From the NCBI GenBank assembly GCA_028285415.1, contig JANQPF010000005.1:496001-560000 (forward strand): a DNA stretch of 64,000 nt, in the 5' to 3' direction. This DNA comes from Pseudomonadales bacterium (GTDB lineage: Bacteria; Pseudomonadota; Gammaproteobacteria; Pseudomonadales; Azotimanducaceae). Made by a program: the position numbers and the translations under genes. A model generated the notes under the pieces. It saw nothing but the letters and a program-made list of their open reading frames with translations. It was not told the origin of the DNA and did no database searches. This document shows positions 35,170 through 44,332 of the stretch, one piece after another; within the stretch, counting starts at the first letter, position 1; the number at the start of each line of letters is the position of its first letter.

Positions 35170-35188
35170 TGCGGTTCATGCGACCGCA
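35170..35188. repeat. second hairpin upstream of metY
   Basis: TGCGGT and ACCGCA pair perfectly around a 7-base loop, 67 bases before the metY start. It may be part of the metY leader or an operator. Confidence 0.3.
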
Positions 35189-35254
35189 GGCGCTGTCCCG
35201 GTGCGCAAGACGAGAACTGTCACTAACAAGATTTGTAACGGAATGACTTAGAGC

Positions 35255-36580
35255 GTGAGCGACGAAGCACACAAGGGTCCGAAACCTGTCGGATTCGACA
35301 CACTGACCTTGCATGCAGGGCAATCGCCGGATCCGACGACGGGCGCGCGGGCGACGCCGATTTATCAGAGCGCATCGTTTGTGTTCCCGGATTCTGATTT
35401 TGCAGCCGGGCTTTTCAATATCGAGCGGGCAGGGCACGTTTACTCCCGCCTCTCGAACCCGACCAACGCTGTGCTCGAAGAGCGCATGGCGGCGCTGGAT
35501 CACGGCGTTGGGGCAATTGTCACTGCAAGCGGCCAGGCAGCCATGCATCTTGCGGTGGTGACCCTCATGGGAGCGGGGGATCATATCGTAGCGTCTCGCT
35601 CGCTCTATGGTGGCACTCATAACCTGCTCGAATACACGCTCACGAGGTTCGGGATTACGACAACCTTCGTGGATCCGCGCGATCTGGATGCGTTTGCTGC
35701 CGCCATCCAGCCCAACACCAAGCTGGTGTTCGGCGAGGTGCTCGGCAACCCGGGGCTCGAAGTGCTCGATATCCCACGCCTCGCTGAACTCGCCCATGCG
35801 CACGGGCTGCCGCTGCTGGTGGATGCCACGTTTTCCACGCCGTATCTATGCCGACCGATTGAACTCGGCGCCGATCTCGTCATGCATTCGGCGACCAAGT
35901 TTCTCAGCGGCCACGGCGTGGTCATCGGCGGCGTGCTGGTGGACGGCGGCACGTTCGACTGGGAGGCGAGCGGCAGATTTGCGACGCTGACCGAGCCTTA
36001 TGCGGGATTCCACAATCTCGTCTTTGCCGAAGAGTTTGGTCCCCAGGCGTTCATCACCCGGGCACGCAAAGAAGGTATTCGTGATTTCGGCGCCTGCATG
36101 GCGCCAATGACGGCGTTTCAGATCCTCCAGGGGCTCGAGACGCTGCCGCTGCGCATGGAGAAGCACGTTGCCAACACCGAGAAGGTGATCGAGTTTCTGG
36201 CTGGACAGCCGCAGGTCGAAGCCCTCGTCTATCCGGGTCTCGAATCTCACCCCGATCACGAGCTTGCGCAGACGCTGCTGCCCAGGGGAGCGGGCGCGGT
36301 GTTCACCTTCACGGTCAGCGGTGGTCGCGAGGGCGGACGCGTGCTGATAGAGAACCTGGAGATCTTTTCCCACCTGGCCAACATTGGTGACGCCAAGTCA
36401 TTGATCATCCATCCTGCGAGCACAACCCACCATCGGATGGATACAGCCAGCCTCGAAGCGGCGGGCATCTCCGCGGGAATGGTGCGAGTGTCGGTTGGTC
36501 TGGAAGATCCCGACGATCTGATTGCCGATCTGCGCGCCGCGCTGAAGGTTGTGGCAAAAACGGTGGTAACCGGTACATGA
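35255..36580 (+). CDS. metY: O-acetylhomoserine sulfhydrylase-type PLP enzyme
   Basis: A 441-residue PLP enzyme of the Cys/Met metabolism family, forming homocysteine from O-acetylhomoserine and sulfide. FDTLTLHAGQSPDP, TPIYQSASFVF, YSRLSNPTNAVLEERMA and the PLP lysine K215 in MHSATKFLSGHG are all present. Length and the N-terminus fit MetY rather than the shorter MetB/MetC. It starts with GTG and overlaps the next gene by ATGA. Family members can also use methanethiol, or selenide in place of sulfide. Confidence 0.93.
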   Translation: MSDEAHKGPKPVGFDTLTLHAGQSPDPTTGARATPIYQSASFVFPDSDFAAGLFNIERAGHVYSRLSNPTNAVLEERMAALDHGVGAIVTASGQAAMHLAVVTLMGAGDHIVASRSLYGGTHNLLEYTLTRFGITTTFVDPRDLDAFAAAIQPNTKLVFGEVLGNPGLEVLDIPRLAELAHAHGLPLLVDATFSTPYLCRPIELGADLVMHSATKFLSGHGVVIGGVLVDGGTFDWEASGRFATLTEPYAGFHNLVFAEEFGPQAFITRARKEGIRDFGACMAPMTAFQILQGLETLPLRMEKHVANTEKVIEFLAGQPQVEALVYPGLESHPDHELAQTLLPRGAGAVFTFTVSGGREGGRVLIENLEIFSHLANIGDAKSLIIHPASTTHHRMDTASLEAAGISAGMVRVSVGLEDPDDLIADLRAALKVVAKTVVTGT

Positions 36581-37374
36581 GGACGGAGATTGACGGGCAC
36601 GCGGTGTTCTACGGTACCGGCAGTGGTCGTCCCGCCGCGGATGCCGAACCGATCGTCTTTGTGCATGGCGCCGGATTCGACCACAGCGTATGGGTCATGC
36701 CGGCGCGCTACTTCGCGCGCCACGGCTTCCAGGTCGTCGCGCCCGATTTACCGGCTCACGGGCGCTCGGCGGGCCCGCCGCTCACGAGCATTCCCGCCAT
36801 GGCGGACTGGATCGCTTCGCTCATCGATACGGTCTGTGACCGTCCAGCCGTGGTCATCGGTCACAGTATGGGATCGCTCGTGACGCTCGCGCTTGCCCAC
36901 GCGCACAGAGAACGAGTTGCCCGAATTGTCCTTCTCGGCACGTCGCTGCCGATGCCGGTTGGACCGCCGCTCTTGAAAGCAGCCGGGGACAACCATCACG
37001 CGGCTATTGAAATGGCCAATACCTGGAGCCACAGTGCCCGTGGAGCGCTCGGTTCCGCCCAGAATCCCGGGTTGTCGAATCTCGTCAGCGGGGAGCGATG
37101 GCTGGAACGGATGGCGGACGGTGTCTATCACGCCGACCTTGCCGCGTGTAACGCTTATGTCGATCAGACAGTCGTGGATGACGTGGAAGCCCTTGTCATC
37201 GCGGGCGCGGCTGACCGGATGACCCCGCTGCGTGCCGGACAGGCGGTTGCAAAGCTGCTGTCGCGGTCGACGACTGTTGTGCTCGAAGATTGCGGTCACT
37301 CGATGCTGTCGGAGCGGCCGAATGAAGTGCTCGATGCGCTGGCATCGTTTGTTATGAGTGGGAGTGGAGAATGA
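36577..37374 (+). CDS. alpha/beta hydrolase
   Basis: A 265-residue serine hydrolase. FVHGAGFDHSVWVM is the oxyanion region, LPAHGRS the following turn, GHSMGSLV the nucleophile elbow and EDCGHSMLSERP the catalytic His. It is translationally coupled to metY (ATGA) and to the NnrU gene (ATGA). The homoserine link is inference only; the substrate is unknown. Confidence 0.9.
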   Translation: MRTEIDGHAVFYGTGSGRPAADAEPIVFVHGAGFDHSVWVMPARYFARHGFQVVAPDLPAHGRSAGPPLTSIPAMADWIASLIDTVCDRPAVVIGHSMGSLVTLALAHAHRERVARIVLLGTSLPMPVGPPLLKAAGDNHHAAIEMANTWSHSARGALGSAQNPGLSNLVSGERWLERMADGVYHADLAACNAYVDQTVVDDVEALVIAGAADRMTPLRAGQAVAKLLSRSTTVVLEDCGHSMLSERPNEVLDALASFVMSGSGE

Positions 37375-38054
37375 CGGAGATGTGGTTTGCGGCTTTGTTC
37401 TGGGTGTTCAGTCACCTGGGAATCTCGAGCACACCCCTGCGTGGCACCATCGTCGGGCTGGTCGGCGAGCGTGGTTATCTCGGCGTTTACTCGCTGATAG
37501 CGGCGGCGGCGCTGGCCAACGTCATCTGGGTGTATTCCGACGTGCCGCGTTTCGACTACGTCTGGTTACCGGATCCCGATCTCTATTGGGTGGCGAAGAT
37601 CACCATGCCGATTGCGCTCTTCCTTGCGCTGGGTGGTTTCATGGTGAAAAACCCGACCAACGTCGGTATGTCGATTGACGATCCGGCCCAGGCCGCAGAC
37701 ATGGCAACCGGCGTCACCCGCATTACCCGCCATCCGTTTCAGTGGGGCGTCGTGCTCTGGGCGGCTGGTCACATTGTTGCCAACGGCGACTGGGTGTCCG
37801 TGATCTTCTTCAGCTCGTTCCTGCTGCTGAGCCTTATGGGCTCATTCCTGATGGACTACAAAAAGGCGCGGACCATGGGCGAAGGCTGGTCCCGGTATGC
37901 AGCCGTAACCTCCAACGTACCGTTTGCCGCCATCATCTCGGGACGCAATACGCTCAAGCTGAGCGAGCTGTGGTTGCCGGGTGCGGTTGCTCTGGTGGCT
38001 TACGTGGCGCTCTACTACTTCCACGAGGCCTTGTTTGGCGTGGTGGTCATCTGA
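37371..38054 (+). CDS. NnrU family membrane protein
   Basis: A 227-residue inner-membrane protein with about 6 hydrophobic segments. The ITRHPFQWGVVLWAAGH stretch and SFLMDYKKARTMGEGWSRY resemble the NnrU/isoprenylcysteine-methyltransferase-like superfamily. NnrU was first noted beside denitrification genes, but the family is widespread and its reaction unknown. Third gene of the metY operon. Confidence 0.88.
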   Translation: MTEMWFAALFWVFSHLGISSTPLRGTIVGLVGERGYLGVYSLIAAAALANVIWVYSDVPRFDYVWLPDPDLYWVAKITMPIALFLALGGFMVKNPTNVGMSIDDPAQAADMATGVTRITRHPFQWGVVLWAAGHIVANGDWVSVIFFSSFLLLSLMGSFLMDYKKARTMGEGWSRYAAVTSNVPFAAIISGRNTLKLSELWLPGAVALVAYVALYYFHEALFGVVVI

Positions 38055-38069
38055 TCGACCGTCAGCACG

Positions 38070-38657
38070 CTACCCTGTCGCAGCATCGACAATAAGGTTG
38101 CCCAGATCATCGTGATGACCGCCGAAGAAATGGTCTGCGCCCGCCACGACGTGCGTCTCCACACCGGCCCAGGCCGCAAACGCTGCTTGATCGACGAAGC
38201 TGTCCTGATCGCCTGCCAGCGCGATGACTTTCCCGGACAGCGTCGTGTGCTCGGCGAAGGGCATCATCCCAACCGGCGGTGCGATGAGGATCGTCAGCGC
38301 CGGGTTGCAGCGCGCCAGCGCCCGCCAGGACACGGCGGCACCAAATGAATAGCCGACAAGCCATAGCGCGTCGCCGGGATGCTCGCTCGCGAGCCAGTCC
38401 ACGACGGCGATGAGGTCGTCCGTTTCGCCTTCCCCCTGGTCAAAACGCCCGTCGCTTGCGCCGACGCCGCGGAAGTTGAAGCGCAGGCAGCTCACACCGG
38501 CACCAAGTAGCGCTTGCGCGGCGGTGTTGAGCACCGCATCGTGCATGGAACCGCCGTACTGCGGGTGCGGATGGCACAAAACGGCAGTGATGGCACGCCC
38601 GGCTGAAGCGCGATCGTGCTGCGCCTCGATGGCGCCCACCGGTCCTGAAATAGGCAT
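38070..38657 (-). CDS. alpha/beta hydrolase (dienelactone-hydrolase-like, COG2945 type)
   Basis: A 195-residue compact hydrolase without a lid. LCHPHPQYGGSMHD is the distinctive N-terminal oxyanion block, LRFNFRGVGASDG follows, the nucleophile elbow is VGYSFGA and the terminal His lies in GADHFFGGH. The real substrate is unknown. It is convergent with the NnrU gene and divergent from the ABC transporter genes. Confidence 0.88.
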   Translation of the reverse strand: MPISGPVGAIEAQHDRASAGRAITAVLCHPHPQYGGSMHDAVLNTAAQALLGAGVSCLRFNFRGVGASDGRFDQGEGETDDLIAVVDWLASEHPGDALWLVGYSFGAAVSWRALARCNPALTILIAPPVGMMPFAEHTTLSGKVIALAGDQDSFVDQAAFAAWAGVETHVVAGADHFFGGHHDDLGNLIVDAATG

Positions 38658-38785
38658 GGATTTTCGAGCCTTTTCTGAAGGTAAATTCTGCAACTTCGCC
38701 GATCTTAGCAACTGTGTGTGCAAGAGAGTCTTGAAATTTTTTTCCAGATAAATATTTTTGCCAACCTGACGGACCTGGAGCAGGC

Positions 38786-39712
38786 ATGATTGAAGTCAAA
38801 AACCTCGTGCGGCGTTACGGCGATTTTGCGGCCGTGGACGACGTCTCATTCGATATCGGCACCGGTGAGGTAGTGGGTCTCCTCGGTCACAACGGCGCGG
38901 GCAAAACCACGATCATGAAAATGATGACCGGTTTTCTCGAGCCTTCGGCAGGCACCATCAAAATCAACGGCCGGGACGTGCAGGCGGATCGCCTCGCCGT
39001 GCAAAGCCAGATGGGTTACCTGCCGGAGAACCTGCCGCTGTACCCGGAACTGACCGTGTGTGAGTACCTGAGCTATGCCGCAGAGCTCAGGGGATTGGAC
39101 GAACGTCGGGCGGTGCCGGAGGCGGTTGCTGCGACACAGCTCGAGTCCAAGGCGCTCGACCCGATACAGACGCTGAGCCGCGGCTACAAGCAGCGGGTTG
39201 GGGTGGCGCAGGCGATTCTGCACAGACCGGCGTTTTTGATCCTGGACGAACCTTCCAACGGCCTGGACCCCAATCAGATTCAGCACATGCGCGCGCTCAT
39301 CAAGTCGCTGGCCGCAAACGCGACGGTGATCCTGTCGACGCACATCATGCAGGAGGTCAACGCGGTTTGTGATCGCGCGCTGATCCTGCGCGCGGGGAAG
39401 CTCGTCGTCGACGAGCGCCTGGATGACCTGCAGCGCTCTGATGCGGCGTTGCTGACGACCTCGGTCGATGCGGACGTGACCGCCGCGCTGGACGGTTTGA
39501 GCGACGTGGGCGCGGTCAGCCGCATCGCGGACGGCAGCTGGCGTATCGAGCTGACGGAGCCGGTCCAGGCGGCCGATGAGCGGATCGCACACCTTGCCGA
39601 CAAGCTCGTGAGCGCCGGGGTGCCCATCTTTTCGCTCACGCCACAGGTCCGGGATCTGGAGAACGTCTTTCGCGACGTCAACGACGCGGAGGAGATGACC
39701 GATGCAGCTTAA
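38786..39712 (+). CDS. ABC transporter ATP-binding protein (GldA type)
   Basis: A 308-residue ATPase. Walker A GHNGAGKTT is at about 35-43, the signature reads LSRGYKQRVGVAQAI, Walker B FLILDEPSNGLDP, and H-loop STHIMQE. It resembles the ATPases of the Gld-type/ABC-2 exporters. It overlaps the permease gene by 11 bases. The operon goes on with a fused permease/GldG protein and a DUF4340 protein. Confidence 0.94.
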   Translation: MIEVKNLVRRYGDFAAVDDVSFDIGTGEVVGLLGHNGAGKTTIMKMMTGFLEPSAGTIKINGRDVQADRLAVQSQMGYLPENLPLYPELTVCEYLSYAAELRGLDERRAVPEAVAATQLESKALDPIQTLSRGYKQRVGVAQAILHRPAFLILDEPSNGLDPNQIQHMRALIKSLAANATVILSTHIMQEVNAVCDRALILRAGKLVVDERLDDLQRSDAALLTTSVDADVTAALDGLSDVGAVSRIADGSWRIELTEPVQAADERIAHLADKLVSAGVPIFSLTPQVRDLENVFRDVNDAEEMTDAA

Positions 39713-42599
39713 CGCCATCACCCAGATTCAGCGCAAAGAGCTGGTGCTGTTTTTTGCCTCGCCGATCGGCTATCTGTTCCTGGCCGCGTATCTGGCGGCA
39801 ACGCTGTTCGTCTTCTTCTGGGGCGAGTCTTTCTTTGCACGCAACATCGCGGACGTGCGGCCCATGTTCGAGTGGCTGCCGATCCTGCTGATCTTTCTGA
39901 GCGCAGCGATCACCATGCGGATGTGGAGCGAAGAGCGCCGCACGGGCACGTTGGAGTTTGTCGCGACCGTGCCCGTCAGCACATGGCACTTCGTGCTGGG
40001 CAAGTTTCTCGCCTGCTGGGTGCTGCTCTCTATCGCCCTCGTGTTGACGCTGCCGCTGCCATTTTCGATCGCTTTCATTGCGGATCTCGACTGGGGGCCG
40101 GTGCTCGCCGGCTACCTCGCTGCACTCTTGCTCGGCGGTGCGTATCTCTCGATAGGTCTGTTCGTGAGCGCCCGGACCGACAGTCAGATAGTAAGTCTGC
40201 TTGTCACAAGCCTCCTCTGTGGCGTGTTTTATCTGCTGGGCAGCGCCACCATTGCGGGGCTTTTCGGCGCAGCGACGCAGGAGGTGCTGAATGCCTTAGC
40301 CAGCGGTGCCCGATTTGAATCGATCACGCGCGGTATCATCGATTTCCGCGATCTCTACTTCTACGTCTCGGTGGCGTTGGTCTTTCTTGCCCTCAACGTC
40401 TACGCCCTCGAGCGGGAACGCTGGGCGGCTGACGGCGACCAGGCTCACCATCAGGCCTGGCAGCTGGGCACGGGGCTCCTTGTTGCCAATCTTCTGCTTG
40501 CCAACGTATGGCTGCACAACGTGAGCTCGCTGCGGGCGGACATGACCGAAGGCAACTTCTATTCGATCTCCGATGCGACGGAAGGCTATCTCGAGCAGCT
40601 GCGTGAACCACTGCTGATTCGCGGCTATTTCAGCGCCAAGACCCATCCGTTGCTCGCACCGCTGGTACCGCGCATGAAAGACCTGCTGCGCGAATACGAA
40701 GTTGCCGGCGGCGGCCGGGTGCGGGTGGAGATTGTCGATCCTGCGGACGATCCGGAAATCGAAAACGAAGCAAACACGAAATACGGTATTCAGGCGGTGC
40801 CTTTTCAGGTTGCCGACCGTTATCAGGCAAGCCTCGTCAATTCGTACTTCAACGTGCTCGTCAGCTATGGCGACGAGTACGAGGTGTTGAGCTTCAGCGA
40901 TCTGATTGAGGTCAAGGTGGAAGGCGAAACGGAGCTCGACGTGCAGCTTAGAAATCCAGAGTTCGACGTCACCAGCAGCATCAAGAAAGTGCTTTATGGT
41001 TTTCAAGGCGGCGCCTCGATCTTCGACAACGTCTCGAATCCGGTGGAATTTGTCGGTTATGTCTCCGCGGACGGCGTGCTGCCGGAGGAATTGCTCGAAT
41101 TCAAGGGAACGCTCGACGGCGTCCTGTCGGTCCTGACCGAAGAGTCGGGCGGCAAGTTCTCGGCGCGGTTTGTCGATCCGGATGCCGGGGATGGCAGCGT
41201 TGCGCTCGAGATTGCAGACGCGTACGGATTTCAGCCGATGGCGCTTGGGGTTTTCGACGACAGCCGTTTTTACTTCTATCTCACGCTGACGGATGGTGAA
41301 GCGCTGGTACAGGTACCCGTGCCGCAGGCGCTATCGCCGGAAGCGGTCCGGGGCAGCGTCGAGGAAGGCCTGAAACGGTTTGCGACGGGACTCCTGAAGA
41401 CAGTGGTCCTGAGCGCGCCCGCCGCGCCACCGCCCTTCATGCAGCAGCAGGGCATGCCGCCCGGGAATCAGTTCACGCAGCTGGAGAGTTTCCTCACTGC
41501 GGACTTCAACGTGGTTCGTGACGATCTGACGGCAGGTACGGTGCCCCCGGAAGCGGAAATGGTGGTTGTCGTCGATCCGCAGAATTTCACGGACAAGCAG
41601 GTGTTTGCGCTCGATCAGTTCCTCATGAAAGGCGGCACCGTGGCCGTTGCGAGCGGCGCCTACGGTGCCGAGGCGAGCGCCACTGCCCTGAGCGCGGTGC
41701 CGCGCGCGAGCGGTCTCGAGGCGTGGCTCGAGCACCACGGCGTCTCGGTTGGTGCTGCGCTGGTCATGGATCCGCAGAACTCGGCGTTTCCGGTGCCGGT
41801 TACCCGTCAAGCTGGCGGATTTACCTTCCAGGATCTGGCCATGCTCGACTACCCGTACTTTGTCGATGTGCGTGGCCAGGGTCTCAAGGAAGATGCGCCA
41901 ATCAACGTGGGGTTGCCGCAGGTAACGCTCTCCTGGGTGTCGCCGCTGACCGTAAACGCGGCGGAAACCGTGGCCGCCACAACGCTGCTCGAAAGCAGCC
42001 CGGAAGCCTGGCTGTCGACGGACACGAACGTGATGCCGCGCTTCGACGAGCAGGGTATGTCCGGATTCGAGCCCGAGGGAGAGCAGCGTTCGCATGTGCT
42101 GGGGGTAGCGCTCGAAGGTCGTTTCGCGAGCTACTTTGCAGGCCAGGACTCGCCGCTGCTGACGAACGAAGAAAGCGCAGCGGATGAGGCGGAGCCGGCA
42201 ACTGAGGAAACGGAGGAAACCTTGACGGTAAGCGGCGTCATCGATCGATCTTCGGAGGCGGCGCGCCTCCTCGTGTTTGGATCCAACGACTTTCTGGCCG
42301 ATCAGACGTTGCGCATGGTGGGATCCGCGGACGGCATGATCTCGGGTAATGCGGTGCAGCTCATGGTCAACGCCGTCGATTGGGCGCTGGAAGATCAGAA
42401 TCTCATTGGCATTCGCGCACGCGGCAATTTCAACCGCACGCTACCGGGGCTGACATCAACCGAGCAGAGTGTCATCGAGTACGGTAACTACCTCCTCGCG
42501 TTGCTAGGCATTGGCATTGTGCTCTTCATCTTCCGGCGCCGCGCCAGTCGTCAGGCGGCGGTCTATCGGGACTGGCTGCAGGCGGGAGAAGCGGCATGA
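39702..42599 (+). CDS. ABC-2 permease fused to a GldG-like extracytoplasmic domain
   Basis: A 965-residue fusion. The first about 245 residues form a six-segment ABC-2 permease (QRKELVLFFASPIGYLFLAAYL). A further membrane segment leads into a long extracytoplasmic region beginning ISDATEGYLEQLREPLLIRGYFSAKTHP, the GldG/IFT52-like domain, and the protein ends with a membrane anchor and short basic tail. In Bacteroidetes these two parts are separate (GldF and GldG); fused forms occur in proteobacteria. The cargo is unknown. Confidence 0.9.
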   Translation: MQLNAITQIQRKELVLFFASPIGYLFLAAYLAATLFVFFWGESFFARNIADVRPMFEWLPILLIFLSAAITMRMWSEERRTGTLEFVATVPVSTWHFVLGKFLACWVLLSIALVLTLPLPFSIAFIADLDWGPVLAGYLAALLLGGAYLSIGLFVSARTDSQIVSLLVTSLLCGVFYLLGSATIAGLFGAATQEVLNALASGARFESITRGIIDFRDLYFYVSVALVFLALNVYALERERWAADGDQAHHQAWQLGTGLLVANLLLANVWLHNVSSLRADMTEGNFYSISDATEGYLEQLREPLLIRGYFSAKTHPLLAPLVPRMKDLLREYEVAGGGRVRVEIVDPADDPEIENEANTKYGIQAVPFQVADRYQASLVNSYFNVLVSYGDEYEVLSFSDLIEVKVEGETELDVQLRNPEFDVTSSIKKVLYGFQGGASIFDNVSNPVEFVGYVSADGVLPEELLEFKGTLDGVLSVLTEESGGKFSARFVDPDAGDGSVALEIADAYGFQPMALGVFDDSRFYFYLTLTDGEALVQVPVPQALSPEAVRGSVEEGLKRFATGLLKTVVLSAPAAPPPFMQQQGMPPGNQFTQLESFLTADFNVVRDDLTAGTVPPEAEMVVVVDPQNFTDKQVFALDQFLMKGGTVAVASGAYGAEASATALSAVPRASGLEAWLEHHGVSVGAALVMDPQNSAFPVPVTRQAGGFTFQDLAMLDYPYFVDVRGQGLKEDAPINVGLPQVTLSWVSPLTVNAAETVAATTLLESSPEAWLSTDTNVMPRFDEQGMSGFEPEGEQRSHVLGVALEGRFASYFAGQDSPLLTNEESAADEAEPATEETEETLTVSGVIDRSSEAARLLVFGSNDFLADQTLRMVGSADGMISGNAVQLMVNAVDWALEDQNLIGIRARGNFNRTLPGLTSTEQSVIEYGNYLLALLGIGIVLFIFRRRASRQAAVYRDWLQAGEAA

Positions 42600-43519
42600 A
42601 CAACAGGATAGGTTTACTCGCGGGCCTGGCGGCCCTGCAGCTGGTGGTCATTGGCATCTTCTGGTTCGGCGGCGGTGAAAATGCGGCGGAGCGCACCGTG
42701 TTTCTCGAGTTCAGCCCAGGCGAAGTGAGCAGTCTCACCATCTCTGATGGCGACGATGAGGTGATCCTCAGTCGGTCGGATTCCGGGTGGGACATGGGTG
42801 ATCTGCCGGCCGACGCTGCCAAAGTGGATGATCTGCTCGACAAGATGGCGGCGCTCAGAGCACCCTGGCCCGTCGCCAGCAGCGCTGCGTCCGCTGAACG
42901 CTTTGAGGTGGAGGCGGATAACTTCCAGCGCCACGTTGTGCTGCGGGCAGACGACACGACCGTGGGCGAGCTCTATCTCGGCACGTCTCCGGGATACCAG
43001 CGGGTGCATGCGCGCCGTGCGGACAGCGATGAGGTCTTCAGCGTCGGACTTTCCAACTTCGAGATCAGCGTGGGGACGGACGCCTGGCTCGATAAAAGCC
43101 TGCTGGCCCTTTCGGAAGCGCCCAGTCGAATTGCACTGGCGTTCGCTGCCGACGACGCTCCGGAGCAGGTGCTCGAGCGCACGGACTCCGGCTGGCGCCA
43201 CAACGGTGACCCTGCCAACGAGACGGCTGCGACGACGTATGCGAATCGCTTCGTCAGTCTACAGGTGCTTGGCCAGGCGGACGCCGCGGCTGAAGCGGCT
43301 CCTCTTGCGACGGTGCAGCTGATCCACGCCGACGGCGAGCAGACACTGAATATCTCCAGAGTGGGTGACGACGGCGACTATTTCGTGGAAGATGCGGCCC
43401 GCGCCGGCGCGTTTCGTGTCGCCGCGTACATCGCGGAACAGCTGCTCATGACGGACGTCGATTTTTCCGTTGAAGCGGCGGCTGACGTCGAAACAACCCA
43501 GGACGTGACTGGAGAATAA
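42596..43519 (+). CDS. DUF4340 domain-containing protein
   Basis: A 307-residue protein with one N-terminal membrane anchor (GLLAGLAALQLVVIGIFWF) and a beta-rich extracytoplasmic region with repeated VSSLTISDGDDEV and TTVGELYLGTSPGYQRVHARR segments typical of DUF4340. This family consistently follows GldG-like permeases and is probably a subunit of the exporter. It overlaps the permease gene by ATGA. Confidence 0.88.
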   Translation: MNNRIGLLAGLAALQLVVIGIFWFGGGENAAERTVFLEFSPGEVSSLTISDGDDEVILSRSDSGWDMGDLPADAAKVDDLLDKMAALRAPWPVASSAASAERFEVEADNFQRHVVLRADDTTVGELYLGTSPGYQRVHARRADSDEVFSVGLSNFEISVGTDAWLDKSLLALSEAPSRIALAFAADDAPEQVLERTDSGWRHNGDPANETAATTYANRFVSLQVLGQADAAAEAAPLATVQLIHADGEQTLNISRVGDDGDYFVEDAARAGAFRVAAYIAEQLLMTDVDFSVEAAADVETTQDVTGE

Positions 43520-43521
43520 GA

Positions 43522-44280
43522 ATGAAAATAGTCGTAGCCGCGCTGGCGCTCCTTATGCTCGGCGGCTGTGTCGGGCAGGGCAACTGGGGCGCGGGCGTGG
43601 GGCTGCCCGGTGCCGAGCGGATGGCAACCGCAGCGAGGAATGCCGCCACCGATCCACAAACCTGGGTACCACTGGCAGCGGCGGGCCTCCTGATTGCCAC
43701 GGATGTAGACCAGGACTGGTCGGAGGACCTGGCGGAAAACCAGGATATCTTCGGTAGCGATGCTGAGGACATCAGCGACGATTTGCGAGACGTCGCCACG
43801 GCCGCTTATCTCGTGACGGCGCTGGCTGCGCCCAGCGACAATGTCGGCGACAAGGTCAAAGGTTTGAGCGTTGGTGCGGCCACCATGATCGCTGATGGCG
43901 TGCTTTCCCGTGGCCTCAAAGATCTCACCGGTCGCGAACGACCGGACGGTTCCAACGACAACAGCATGCCGTCGGGGCACGCATCAAAGGCGGCATCGCG
44001 AACCGCCATGGCCATTCGTAATCTCGAGTATCTGGACATCCACGATTGGACCCGCGACGTGCTCACCTGGTCCCTATACGGCGTTGCCGCCGGAACGGGC
44101 CTGGCCCGGGTCGAAGCGGAAAAACACCATCTGTCGGACGTGTTCGTCGGGTATGCAGTGGGCCAGTTTGTTGCGCGGTTCATGCACGAGGCGTTTTTTA
44201 CCGACGAAGAGGACATTTCTCTGTCCTTCGCGCCGGTGGCGGACGGTGGCGCTTTGACGCTGACCGTGCGTCTACGCTGA
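43522..44280 (+). CDS. PAP2 family phosphatase-like lipoprotein
   Basis: A 252-residue protein with a lipoprotein signal (LLMLGGC16) and all three PAP2 motifs: K133-x6-R140-P141, P150-S-G-H153 and R-x5-H-x3-D in ARVEAEKHHLSDVF. These form the vanadate-type acid phosphatase site that cleaves lipid phosphates or pyrophosphates. Unlike most PAP2 enzymes it appears lipid-anchored rather than spanning the membrane many times. It begins 2 bases after the DUF4340 gene. Confidence 0.85.
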   Translation: MKIVVAALALLMLGGCVGQGNWGAGVGLPGAERMATAARNAATDPQTWVPLAAAGLLIATDVDQDWSEDLAENQDIFGSDAEDISDDLRDVATAAYLVTALAAPSDNVGDKVKGLSVGAATMIADGVLSRGLKDLTGRERPDGSNDNSMPSGHASKAASRTAMAIRNLEYLDIHDWTRDVLTWSLYGVAAGTGLARVEAEKHHLSDVFVGYAVGQFVARFMHEAFFTDEEDISLSFAPVADGGALTLTVRLR

Positions 44281-44286
44281 GGTCAG

Positions 44287-44327
44287 CTGCCTCGCCGGAT
44301 TGTCTGCTGCAGAAAGCGGCGAGACAG
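44287..44327. terminator. possible bidirectional terminator hairpin
   Basis: CTCGCCG and CGGCGAG pair perfectly, extended by CTG and CAG past one mismatch, between the convergent PAP2 and diguanylate cyclase genes. The loop is 19 bases. There is no T-run. Confidence 0.35.
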
Positions 44328-44332
44328 GTGCA

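Noticed and set aside
35074-35254. SAM or SAH riboswitch upstream of metY
   Set aside because: The two short hairpins do not show the conserved cores or pseudoknot I would expect. Only the hairpins are reported.
38786-43519. ABC exporter as the transporter for the double-glycine peptide at 33793
   Set aside because: The ATPase lacks a C39 peptidase domain and the permease is Gld/ABC-2 type, not the bacteriocin-exporter type.
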